A DNA stretch of 64,000 nt, taken from Paraburkholderia oxyphila NBRC 105797. GTDB lineage: Bacteria; Pseudomonadota; Gammaproteobacteria; Burkholderiales; Burkholderiaceae. The position numbers and the translations under genes were made by a program. Each line of letters opens with the position of its first letter. Position 1 is the stretch's first letter. The notes below the pieces were generated by a model. The model was not told where the DNA came from and made no database searches. It saw nothing but the letters and a program-made list of their open reading frames with translations. The stretch covers positions 62,001-126,000 of the forward strand of contig NZ_BAYD01000006.1 in the NCBI RefSeq assembly GCF_000685075.1, in the 5' to 3' direction. Below, piece by piece: positions 26,504 through 34,329 of this stretch.

Positions 26504-27310
26504 ATGACTACAGTTTGCCTAACCTTTGATTTCGACGCCGTTTCAATCTGGCTTAGCACGTTTAAGCAAGTCACACCGACGCCGTTGTCGCGCGGCGAAT
26601 ACGGCGCTCGCGCGGGCTTGCCCCGCATCTTGGCAATGCTTGCAAGGCAGGGCGTGAAGGCGACGTTCTTCACGCCGGCCCATACAGCGCGAACGTTTTC
26701 GGATGAAGTGAAGGCCATCGTCGATGGCGGACATGAGATTGGCGTACACGGTCTCGTGCACGAGTCTCCTGTAGGCCTTCCGATTCAAGAAGAACGCGCG
26801 ATGCTTCACGAAAGCATTGAAACACTTCAGAGCATCATGGGGAAGCGCCCGGTCGGCTATCGCTCGCCGGCGTGGGACCTCAGCGACAACACGATCGCGC
26901 TGCTCGAGGAGTTCGGACTCCAGTACGACAGCAGTCTTATGTCTCAGGACTTCCACCCCTTCTTCGCACGCCAGGGTGATGTGATGACCGAGGAGCGTCT
27001 GTCCTTTGGGAAGGAGAGTTCCATTCTGGAGTTCCCCGTCGCCTGGGAACTGGACGACTACCCGTACTTCCATTTTGCTTCGCGTCCTATCAATCAGGGA
27101 CTTCGGCTTACGGAAGATGTCCGCTCGCTCTGGCAGGCAGAGTTTGACGCTGCGCACGAGGAGGGTGGGGTTTTCACGTTGACCTGTCATCCGGAAATCA
27201 TCGGACGGGCTCCGCGAGTCAAGATGCTGGAAGAGTTGATTCAACACATGCGGTCGCAGGATGGTGTGAAGTTCGCAACGATGGCGGATGCCTGCAAGTC
27301 TCTTAAATGA
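26504..27310 (+). CDS. Polysaccharide deacetylase-fold amidohydrolase (PuuE/HpPgdA/cyclic imidase-like)
   Basis: 268 aa with the NodB fold but no signal peptide, so it is cytoplasmic and unlikely to act on cell wall. The metal motif is present: the Asp pair in TFDFD, and His-x3-His in GVHGLVHE; GYRSPAWDLS supplies the conserved Arg; the final His is in TLTCHPEIIG. Cytoplasmic members hydrolyse small amides, for example allantoin-type and cyclic imide substrates, and this one sits with a hydantoin-type racemase and a nitrilase-family enzyme. I infer ring opening of a cyclic amide or imide. Confidence 0.85.
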   Translation: MTTVCLTFDFDAVSIWLSTFKQVTPTPLSRGEYGARAGLPRILAMLARQGVKATFFTPAHTARTFSDEVKAIVDGGHEIGVHGLVHESPVGLPIQEERAMLHESIETLQSIMGKRPVGYRSPAWDLSDNTIALLEEFGLQYDSSLMSQDFHPFFARQGDVMTEERLSFGKESSILEFPVAWELDDYPYFHFASRPINQGLRLTEDVRSLWQAEFDAAHEEGGVFTLTCHPEIIGRAPRVKMLEELIQHMRSQDGVKFATMADACKSLK

Positions 27311-27365
27311 GCCGAGACGAGTAGCGAAAGCCTGATTTTTTCGTATTAAATTCTGAGGAAGAAAA

Positions 27366-27863
27366 ATGAGCGCCGTGCAAGCACAAGCAACTGAGCAGAT
27401 TGGCCAAAACGCCAAGTATTATGAAGAACTTGAAGTGGGAACGGAGTGGCTGAGCCCGCGCCGCACCATCACCGAAGCGGACATCGTTATGTTCGCCGCT
27501 GTCACCGGCGACCATAACCCGGTGCATACCGACGAAGAGTTCGCGAAGGGCACCGTATTTGGTGGCCGCATTCTTCATGGCCCGGCAGCCTTTGCTATCG
27601 CGACTGGTCTTGAAAGCCGTCTTGGTATCAAGGAAGGCACCGCAATCGCATTCCTGGGCATGACGTGGGATATGCGTGGCCCCGTGAAGATTGGCGACAC
27701 GATTTACGTCCGCGAGAAAGTTACGTCGAAGCGCGAAACGAAGAAGCCCACGACCGGCATCGTGAACTTTTATGTTGCCATTGAAAACCAGCGTGGAGAG
27801 GTGGTACAAGATGGTGAGTGGAAAGTGATGATGAAGCGCGCCCCCCGCGCGACGAGCGTTTAA
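27366..27863 (+). CDS. MaoC-like (R)-specific enoyl-CoA hydratase/dehydratase
   Basis: 165 aa with GAGGAAG before the ATG. The hotdog fold carries the MaoC hydratase motif: the catalytic Asp/His in FAAVTGDHNPVHTDEEFA, and FGGRILHGPAAFAIATGL after it. It would hydrate or dehydrate an acyl-CoA or a related acid. The acyl-CoA ligase follows, its start lying about 40 bp beyond this stop, so the two probably act in sequence. Confidence 0.9.
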   Translation: MSAVQAQATEQIGQNAKYYEELEVGTEWLSPRRTITEADIVMFAAVTGDHNPVHTDEEFAKGTVFGGRILHGPAAFAIATGLESRLGIKEGTAIAFLGMTWDMRGPVKIGDTIYVREKVTSKRETKKPTTGIVNFYVAIENQRGEVVQDGEWKVMMKRAPRATSV

Positions 27864-27904
27864 TTGCTTCCGTCGGCGCGATTGAGGACTCGGGAAACCT
27901 GAAA

Positions 27905-29401
27905 ATGCAAATGGTGAACACGGATATCGGAGCGCACGCGTTGCGCTGTGGGCAATCGGTCGCACTGCGCGGCGCAGGACGGTCTTTGACTTACGCAGAG
28001 TTAGTCAATGAAGCGGAGCGTGTCGCTGGTCGACTGACCGCACTGGGCGTAACGAGGGATACTCCAGTAGCCGTGCTCTGTGAGAATCGCATTGACGTAA
28101 TGCTTCTGTACTATGCAGTCGGCAAGATGGGCGGTACGTTCATCCCCGTGAACCCTAGTCTCACAGCGCCTGAGGTCGCATACATTCTGGAGCACGGCGA
28201 CGTTGCTGTGCTCCTGCACGACGAGAAGATGGCTCCGATTGCTGTTGCAGCCCATGACCAGTGTTCGAGCGGAAGACTTGTTCACCTGGAAAGCTTCCGT
28301 GAGACGGAACCCGCGGAGTTTTCTGTGGGCGTCTTGCCTCCGCAAGACAACTTCCTCATCGTGTATACGTCTGGCTCTACCGGAAAGCCGAAAGCCGTCA
28401 TCTTCGACCAGGAAGCCGAAGTCGCTGGCAATCGCTCGCTGATTGAAATGTGGGGCATGAGCGCCGCTGATGTCACTGTCGTCGCGCTTCCCCTCGGGTT
28501 TCTTTACGGGTTGTCGACCGCAGCAGCGACCGCACTTCAGGCGGGTGGCGAAGTTGTGGTGATGCGCCGCTTCCATCCGCGTGAAGTGCTTGAGGCATTC
28601 GTCCAACACCGCGCCACGGTGTTCCAGGGTGTGCCGACGATGTTCGCCATGATGCTTGAGTACGCAGAGCAGAACAACGTCGACATCGACTTGTCTTCGA
28701 TGAGGTTGCTCATCTCGGCCGGTGCACCGCTTTCCCGGGAACTTCGAGGTCGGTTTGAGCGAAAGTTCAAGAAGCGCATCGACGACTATTACGCGATGAC
28801 AGAGGTTCGCCCCGTCTTCGGACGCTACTTTGACGATGCTACGCCGGTACCCGAAACTGCGATTGGCAAGCAGGCCCCAGGCGTGAAGATTTCGATCGTC
28901 GATGGCACCGGCGCGGAAGTACGGGAAGGAGAAGTGGGCGAGTTGTTGGTTCGAGCGCCCTCAACGACGCGTGGCTATCTCAAAAACGAAGCGTTGAGCA
29001 AGGAATTGTTTGTCGATGGAATGTTACGAACCGGCGACCTCGGTTACCGCGACGCGAACGGCTACTACTATCTGACTGGGCGCATCAAAGACATCATCAT
29101 CCGTGGCGGAGCGAATATCGCGCCCGCGGAAGTTGAGGATGTACTTGCGACACATCCCGCCGTACAGAGTGTTGCGGTGATTGGGGTTCCAGACGAAAAA
29201 TTCGGGCAACTCGTGGCTGCGTACGTCGTTGGTCGCGAAGGCACTTTCAACGATGACGAGCTGCGTGCGTTCTGCAGCCAGCGTCTAGCCGATTTCAAAG
29301 TGCCGAGCTACTTCGTTCGGTCGGTCTCACTCCCGCTTGGCGTGACCGGTAAAGTCGATAAGGCTTCGTTGCTGCGCTATTGGATGGAAGGGAATCGATG
29401 A
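27905..29401 (+). CDS. Acyl-CoA synthetase (AMP-forming)
   Basis: 498 aa from an ATG at 27905 (a second ATG at 27911 is also possible); the longer open frame overlaps maoC out of family alignment. Adenylating motifs are in order: IVYTSGSTGKPKAV, the YYAMTE segment (usually YGxTE), TGDLGYRDANGYYYLTGRIKD, and IIRGGANIAPAEVE, with the C-terminal catalytic Lys in GVTGKVDK. It activates a carboxylate to its CoA thioester. Its stop overlaps the nitrilase start (ATGA), indicating coupled expression. Confidence 0.92.
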   Translation: MQMVNTDIGAHALRCGQSVALRGAGRSLTYAELVNEAERVAGRLTALGVTRDTPVAVLCENRIDVMLLYYAVGKMGGTFIPVNPSLTAPEVAYILEHGDVAVLLHDEKMAPIAVAAHDQCSSGRLVHLESFRETEPAEFSVGVLPPQDNFLIVYTSGSTGKPKAVIFDQEAEVAGNRSLIEMWGMSAADVTVVALPLGFLYGLSTAAATALQAGGEVVVMRRFHPREVLEAFVQHRATVFQGVPTMFAMMLEYAEQNNVDIDLSSMRLLISAGAPLSRELRGRFERKFKKRIDDYYAMTEVRPVFGRYFDDATPVPETAIGKQAPGVKISIVDGTGAEVREGEVGELLVRAPSTTRGYLKNEALSKELFVDGMLRTGDLGYRDANGYYYLTGRIKDIIIRGGANIAPAEVEDVLATHPAVQSVAVIGVPDEKFGQLVAAYVVGREGTFNDDELRAFCSQRLADFKVPSYFVRSVSLPLGVTGKVDKASLLRYWMEGNR

Positions 29402-30294
29402 AACCCGAATTTAAGATTTCAATCGCGTCGTTTGGGACGCGTCGCTATGGCTCGCTCAAGGATTTTGAGGCGCACGTAGAGGGCTTGGTCGAGAAGGCCA
29501 CAAGCGCTGGAAGTGCGGTTCTTCTCCTGCCCGAATTGACGTCTACCGGGCTGCTCTGGACACATCCGGATGCTGCGAGCGTGACCACGAAAACGGTCGG
29601 AGAATTTTATCGCCGTGTGCTGACGCCACTCGTCGACGACTACTGTGCGGTTCTAGCGGGGCTTGCGCAAGAGTACCATATCACTATTGTCGGCGCGTCC
29701 TTCTGGCATGAGGAAGATGGCATCGGTCGCAACAGTGGTTGGATTTTCCGGCCTGACGGCAAGGTCGAGCGCCAGGACAAGCTTCACATGACGCGGGGCG
29801 AGCGCGCAATTTCGACCTCGGGCGGCGACGGCCTGAATTCGTTTGACATCGACGGTGTAAAGTGCGGCCTCTTCATTTGCTATGACGTTCAGTTCCCAGA
29901 ACTCACGCAGCACCTGGTAAGCCAGGGTGTAGAAGTCTTGTTTGTGCCCTCGCTTACCGAAGAGCGTGGTGCCTGGCGTGTCTGGCATAGCGCTCACGCA
30001 CGCGCGCTTGAGAGCCAGCTCTTTGTGTGCGTATCGACGCTCGTGGGCCCCCTGGAGATCCCCAGTGACTATCAGTCCGTCGCTTCCGGGCGCGCGTTCG
30101 TTGCGTGTCCAATCGATAACCGTTTCAAGGTCGCAGATGGGACGTACGCGGTGGGGAATGAGGGCGAAGATTTGCTTACCACGTCGCTTGACCTCGAAAC
30201 GCTTCGAATGTCGCGTGAGAAGGCTGAAGTCCGTCAGCTGATTGACCGGCGGCCGGAGCTATACAAAGCGCTGGTCGAAAGGAGTATCGCGTGA
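29398..30294 (+). CDS. Nitrilase/carbon-nitrogen hydrolase family protein
   Basis: 298 aa from the ATG at 29398 with GAAGGGAA upstream. The catalytic triad of the superfamily is visible: Glu in LLLPELTSTG, Lys in RQDKLHMT, and Cys in GLFICYDVQFPEL. Such enzymes hydrolyse linear amides, N-carbamoyl groups or nitriles. With the racemase and the NodB-fold hydrolase it suggests release of ammonia from an opened ring or an N-carbamoyl intermediate. It is the last gene of this rightward operon before a divergent thioesterase. Confidence 0.88.
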   Translation: MKPEFKISIASFGTRRYGSLKDFEAHVEGLVEKATSAGSAVLLLPELTSTGLLWTHPDAASVTTKTVGEFYRRVLTPLVDDYCAVLAGLAQEYHITIVGASFWHEEDGIGRNSGWIFRPDGKVERQDKLHMTRGERAISTSGGDGLNSFDIDGVKCGLFICYDVQFPELTQHLVSQGVEVLFVPSLTEERGAWRVWHSAHARALESQLFVCVSTLVGPLEIPSDYQSVASGRAFVACPIDNRFKVADGTYAVGNEGEDLLTTSLDLETLRMSREKAEVRQLIDRRPELYKALVERSIA

Positions 30295-30402
30295 GGTCTG
30301 AGCACTAGCGGTGCGCGCACGGACGTGGAGGCTGCTGGTAGCGCTGATTTGTCGGCCACGTCATGCGCGAGTGTGGCCGAATCTTTGCCGGAAGTGCATG
30401 CG

Positions 30403-30912
30403 CTAGTCCTTCGCCTCCGGCCTTTTCGTTTTCTTTAGTGACAACGCCGGACTATAGCCTTCTAGCAGCGGGGCGTCGGCAGCAACTGCTGCGGCGAGGC
30501 TGCGTTGCAGACCTTCGGGAAATGGGGTCGCTTTTCGGGTTACGAGGCTGACGTTCAAGGAAAGCTGTTCCATCGTTGCTGAAATGCGGCCGTCGCGAAC
30601 ACGGCGTAGCTCGAACAGACACAGGAGCCGCTTTTCGTCTACAGCGATGAGTCGAATCGTGAGTTCGAGTTCGTCACCGCGCACAAGTTCGGCGAGGTAG
30701 CGTGTGTTCAGTTCGACCGTGAATATCCCGTTCTTCTCCTCGCGCGTATATGACTCCCCAACGCCATAGTTTGCGAGGAGTTCATACCCGACACGGTCGA
30801 ACACCTCCACATGTCGAGCTGCGTTCATGTGACCGTACAAATCAATCCAGTCACTCTGTACTACCAGGCGGCGCGTTGGCCTGTTCTCTCGGTGCAAAAT
30901 CTCGTATGACAT
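30403..30912 (-). CDS. Hotdog-fold acyl-CoA thioesterase (4HBT type)
   Basis: 169 aa. The N-terminal WIDLYGHMNAARHVEVFDRVGYELL is the 4-hydroxybenzoyl-CoA thioesterase signature (D-x2-GHMN). It hydrolyses a small acyl-CoA. It faces the rightward operon and is divergent from the second thioesterase at 31144. Thioesterases of this type are seen in carnitine and betaine catabolism, where they free CoA; which thioester is cut here is unknown. Confidence 0.86.
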   Translation of the reverse strand: MSYEILHRENRPTRRLVVQSDWIDLYGHMNAARHVEVFDRVGYELLANYGVGESYTREEKNGIFTVELNTRYLAELVRGDELELTIRLIAVDEKRLLCLFELRRVRDGRISATMEQLSLNVSLVTRKATPFPEGLQRSLAAAVAADAPLLEGYSPALSLKKTKRPEAKD

Positions 30913-31041
30913 GTGTGTTCCTCAAGTTAAGCCTGCTTCTGCCCTTCGCGCTATCGGACGGCTGTGGGTCGGGCCGCCCGGCACAATCTATGAAGCAACG
31001 GAGTTAGCACGGCAGTAGGGGAATCGCTAAGGTACAAGCAG

Positions 31042-31057
31042 TTGACTCAACGGTCAA
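31042..31057. promoter_or_regulatory. Palindrome TTGAC-N6-GTCAA in the divergent thioesterase promoter region
   Basis: TTGACTCAACGGTCAA is a 16-bp element with perfect 5-bp arms. Its TTGACT could also serve as a -35 box with GACAAT 17 bases downstream. It lies between two divergent thioesterase genes and about 560 bp before the TetR gene, which is a natural candidate to bind it. Confidence 0.4.
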
Positions 31058-31143
31058 AAAAAATGACAATAGAAACTGGGACTCGAGTAGAGTTCAATGT
31101 GGATGCGACTTTGGCTCCCGGCGTCGAATTTGATAGGACGATG

Positions 31144-31563
31144 ATGAGCTTCGACACCTACCGCGGTGTTGTATACCCCGCCCAAACCGATGCGATGGGA
31201 CACATGACGGTCCAATACTATGTCGCAGCGTTCGACCAGGCGATGTGGCATCTGGTTGCGAGACTGGGTTACAACCCCGATTGGCGCAATGAGCTGGACG
31301 AGGGCTGGGCGGACGTTCGCTATGAAATCGACTTTCGGTCCGAACTGAAAACTGGAGACCTGTTTTCGGTCGTGAGCAAAGTTGTCAATGTAGGCAAGAG
31401 TTCGCTGAAGTCTTCGCATCAGCTCGTCGGGCAGAATGGTGTTGTTGCTGCAGAGCTGGCGATGACATCAGTCTATTTCCATCTGAAAGACAGGAAGAGT
31501 ATCCCGATTCCTGATGTGATTCGGGATGAAGCGCTGAGCGCTACGAGCTCGGAGTTCAAATAA
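31144..31563 (+). CDS. Hotdog-fold thioesterase (4HBT type)
   Basis: 139 aa from the ATG at 31144, which has AGGA at 5 bases; in-frame starts at 31063 and 31042 (TTG) lack ribosome sites and overlap the promoter palindrome. The segment VYPAQTDAMGHMTVQYYVAAFD carries the D-x-MGHM variant of the 4HBT motif. It is a small cytoplasmic acyl-CoA hydrolase. It precedes the TetR gene by 57 bp and is probably cotranscribed with it. It differs strongly from the divergent thioesterase and is likely a different specificity rather than a duplicate. Confidence 0.8.
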   Translation: MSFDTYRGVVYPAQTDAMGHMTVQYYVAAFDQAMWHLVARLGYNPDWRNELDEGWADVRYEIDFRSELKTGDLFSVVSKVVNVGKSSLKSSHQLVGQNGVVAAELAMTSVYFHLKDRKSIPIPDVIRDEALSATSSEFK

Positions 31564-31620
31564 CACAATATGTGGGAAGCTGGCCGAGCAGAACGGTAAG
31601 TGCCCGTCACGGAGTAAGAC

Positions 31621-32289
31621 ATGAAGCAAGACAAGCGAGAGCAGCTGAAAGCGAAAAAGCAGGCATATGTTCAAGATGAAATCTTGTCGTCTGCGGTTAC
31701 GCTCTTCGCCGAGCGTGGCTTCCGTGCGGTGACAATTGACGATATCGCATCCAATCTTGGATATACCAAGTCGGTCGTCTACTACTATTTCAAGAGCAAG
31801 AATGAGATTCTCTGGCAGATTTTTACGAGAATCTACGACACATATTTTGAGATGATTTCGTCTATCTCGGCGACGGACCTATCGCCTGAGGAAGCGCTCC
31901 GACAAATCATCATCGGTCACGCGATGAACGTGATGGAGCGTCGGGAGTGGACGGCTATTTACTTCCGCGAGGAGAGCGAACTCGACGAGAAGCAGCGGAA
32001 GCTCATGCTGAATCGTAAGCGCGAATACGATGCAACGATTGAAAAGGTTTACCGTGCTGGCGTTGAGGCGGGGGTATTCCAGGACATTCCCCCGCACGTT
32101 GCTGTTACTGGGATTCTCGGTATGTGCAACTGGCTGTATACGTGGTTCAGCGAGAAGGGGCCAATAACGGCAACGGAGATAGCGGAATACTATGTAGCCA
32201 TGCTGACAAAGGGCTACCTTGTTGCGGGCAAGGCAAAGTCTGCGTCCGTGAAGTCTTCGGCAAACCTGCAGAAGGCTGCAGCTGTATAA
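31621..32289 (+). CDS. TetR-family transcriptional regulator
   Basis: 222 aa with GGAGTAAGAC before the ATG. The N-terminal helix-turn-helix is clear: ILSSAVTLFAERGFRAVTIDDIASNLGYTKSVVYYYFKSKNEIL. The C-terminal ligand domain resembles KstR2/FadR-type TetR proteins that sense acyl-CoA. It is the only conventional regulator inside the catabolic region, which makes it the best candidate for the shared operator motif at 9997, 17019 and 21447 and the palindrome at 31042. Binding is inferred, not shown. Confidence 0.9.
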   Translation: MKQDKREQLKAKKQAYVQDEILSSAVTLFAERGFRAVTIDDIASNLGYTKSVVYYYFKSKNEILWQIFTRIYDTYFEMISSISATDLSPEEALRQIIIGHAMNVMERREWTAIYFREESELDEKQRKLMLNRKREYDATIEKVYRAGVEAGVFQDIPPHVAVTGILGMCNWLYTWFSEKGPITATEIAEYYVAMLTKGYLVAGKAKSASVKSSANLQKAAAV

Positions 32290-32495
32290 TTTTCCTCGTA
32301 TCACTTGGGCACTTTCGGGGCGGTCTTGTCGTCCCGATGTGCTTGTCAATCGATTCTGCATTTGACCTACAGAGTCGCTGCTTCTCGGTGCATTTGACCG
32401 TCTTTCTGCTTTATCGTCTGTGCGCCTGCTGGCGCTTATGGCTACCCACCTGGGTGGGCGGCCATATTCCTCTAAAGCGCATCCATCTCACTAAG

Positions 32496-32906
32496 TCAGT
32501 AGACGCGGGTCTTGGCCGGCAGCACGGCGAAGCCATCGACCTCGACCTGTACTGCCTTGTCATAGAGCTGTACAACTGCGACGACGGCGCTCGCCGGCGG
32601 AGTGTGTGCTGCGTCAACAAACTCTGAGCGAACCTTCCGAAGAATTGGCACCATGCTCGGCTCGTAGTTCGCTACGTAGTACGTAAGTCTGGCTACAGCA
32701 TCAAAGCCCACACCAGCATTGTTCAGCGTTCGCTTCAGTCCCTGAAACACAGCGCGCAACTGTGTCTCGAAATCACCCTCAACAAGATTCCCCTCTTCAT
32801 CAGTCGGTACGTGCCCGCCGAGGATTAGCAGGTCGCCCCCCGAAATTTGCACGGCTTGAGAGACGCCGGGAAATGCTGCGCCCGGAGGATTGATCGCGGT
32901 AAGCAT
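32496..32906 (-). CDS. RidA/YjgF-family protein lacking the catalytic arginine
   Basis: 136 aa, one RidA chorismate-mutase-like domain. Typical parts are VQISGGDLLILGGHVPTDEEG, FQGLKRTLNNAGVGFDAVARLTYYV, and a C-terminal VEVDGFAVL. The Arg of the PxRSxVxV segment that RidA uses to deaminate enamine/imine intermediates is replaced: the sequence is PPASAVVAV, with Ser or Ala at that place. It therefore may belong to a non-archetypal Rid subfamily with another activity, a frequent companion of amine catabolism. It is divergent from the citrate synthase-like gene. Confidence 0.82.
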   Translation of the reverse strand: MLTAINPPGAAFPGVSQAVQISGGDLLILGGHVPTDEEGNLVEGDFETQLRAVFQGLKRTLNNAGVGFDAVARLTYYVANYEPSMVPILRKVRSEFVDAAHTPPASAVVAVVQLYDKAVQVEVDGFAVLPAKTRVY

Positions 32907-32924
32907 GGCAGGCTCCTTCGGAAA

Positions 32925-32958
32925 TGACCAATTGGAGTAAAAAAATGACCATTGAGTA
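32925..32958. promoter_or_regulatory. Tandem TGACCA-TTG-GAGTA repeats in divergent promoter
   Basis: TGACCAATTGGAGTA (32925-32939) and TGACCATTGAGTA (32946-32958) begin 21 bases apart, the same spacing as the two half elements near 17.0 kb. They lie just upstream of the RidA-like gene. The resemblance to the other operators is partial. Confidence 0.35.
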
Positions 32959-33116
32959 TAACCTGTTGAGCCGTCGGATGCACCGGATAGACATAAATTT
33001 CGACCAGCTAGACTAAAATTTGTCCATGTAGTACATTTTTGACAGCTGGAAGATTAAGGCGAGAAGCCCCTTGGTATTCATCCAGTCTGAAATGGTGCTC
33101 AATTTTGGATAGCAAA

Positions 33117-33929
33117 ATGACTACAGATACGAAGCGTGCGTGGGAAACCTCCGTCAGTGACGTCGAGGAGGCAAGTGTGTTTATCCGGGGCTACGACCTC
33201 GGGGAACTGATTGGACAACTGTCGTTTGCGTCAGCGTCCTATCTGCTCATCCGGGGCCGGTTGCCTACCCCCGGCGAGTCGAAGATGATGGAGGCGGTCC
33301 TGTGCTCGGTGCTCGACTACTCGCTGAAGAAGCCAGGAACCGTCGCCGCGCGCTATTGCGTTTCCGGTAACCCATCGATGGTGGCAGGTCTGGCGACCGC
33401 GGTACTGTCGGCGGGTGAATACACGCTGGCCCCTGATTCGGGTGGCACATTCATCGTCGCGACCTTTGCCGAATTCCAGAAGAGCGGGGACCCGATGGTC
33501 GCGGCTGCTGAGGACTTGATTTCTCGGATGCGTAGTTCTGGTCAGCGCGTCCCGGGGTTCGGGCACCCGAATTTCCGCTTTACCGACCCTCGCGCGCAGA
33601 AGCTCAAGCGCATTGCGCTGGAGAACGGAGTCTGGGGTGGCCTGTGTGACTGGTACGAAGCCGTTCACGCAGCATTCATCAAGCAGGCGAACAAGCCCGA
33701 ATTGGTAATCAACGAAGTGGGCATGATGGCTGCGATTCTGGCGCAGATGGGATTCTCGCCTGCAGAGATGACTGGTCTCGCGTTGATTTCCACCATGCCA
33801 GGCGTCGTTGCCCATGTCTCGGAAGAGTTACAAAGCAAGGTCCGAATTCGGACTGTTGCGGACGGAGACGCCAGCTACGCTCGCGACCGCCATGATTTGG
33901 CCGGGGACCTCAAGGCGGCAGGCTGGTAA
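33117..33929 (+). CDS. Short citrate synthase-fold protein (citryl-CoA lyase-like)
   Basis: 270 aa from the ATG at 33117; the longer open frame adds 26 unlikely residues. Citrate synthases are over 370 aa; this matches the short CoA-lyase branch. The small-domain segment GFGHPNFRFTDPRAQKL retains the second catalytic His, and MTGLALISTMPGVVAHVSEEL ends the fold. The usual GPLHGGA segment with the first catalytic His reads APDSGGT here, so that His is Ser. It may cleave or form a CoA thioester by a changed mechanism, or bind only. It ends the catabolic region and may share the TetR control. Confidence 0.75.
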   Translation: MTTDTKRAWETSVSDVEEASVFIRGYDLGELIGQLSFASASYLLIRGRLPTPGESKMMEAVLCSVLDYSLKKPGTVAARYCVSGNPSMVAGLATAVLSAGEYTLAPDSGGTFIVATFAEFQKSGDPMVAAAEDLISRMRSSGQRVPGFGHPNFRFTDPRAQKLKRIALENGVWGGLCDWYEAVHAAFIKQANKPELVINEVGMMAAILAQMGFSPAEMTGLALISTMPGVVAHVSEELQSKVRIRTVADGDASYARDRHDLAGDLKAAGW

Positions 33930-33939
33930 CAGACGTCGT

Positions 33940-34243
33940 GATTTGTCTCATCTATAGCAGCGTTCCGGACCTGTGTCGGTGTCAGCATCAGCAGGAATTG
34001 GGGCAGTTGCCATACGCGACCGGCCCGGAAGGCGCCGTACAAGGGCGGCTTCGTACCACCGTCGCTTTTGTAAGGGTTCAACAGCGCCACGAGCAACGAC
34101 GCGTCCTCGAAGAGTGTGTGTCCGGGTGGCGTAGCGACGTATGGCCCGAATTTGGGCCGCCGCCAGACATCTTCCGGATGGAGCACCCCGTCGAAGTCGA
34201 GATACAGCACCCACCCGTAATAACTGGAGGCGGCGTCGTGCAT
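33940..34243 (-). pseudogene. Decayed HAD-domain gene remnant
   Basis: The minus-strand frame from the ATG at 34243 encodes a clear HAD motif I (WVLYLDFDGVLHPEDVW) and a following helix (LLVALLNPY) like the HAD domain of the next gene. After that the reading loses similarity: the TTSW motif expected next is not found in the same frame, and weak similarity shifts to other frames. I take it as a frameshifted or truncated relative of the adjacent HTH-HAD gene. Confidence 0.45.
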
Positions 34244-34329
34244 GGCCGCTGAGCAGGTGGGAGAAACCGGTTCATGTCGTACGGCGTTGCCTTGTTGCCC
34301 CGGCTCCAGCGAGATATTTCGCTGCGTCT

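Noticed and set aside
31042..31143. TTG (31042) or ATG (31063) start for the second thioesterase
   Set aside because: No ribosome site, atypical residues, and overlap with a palindrome/promoter-like element; the ATG at 31144 fits the family.
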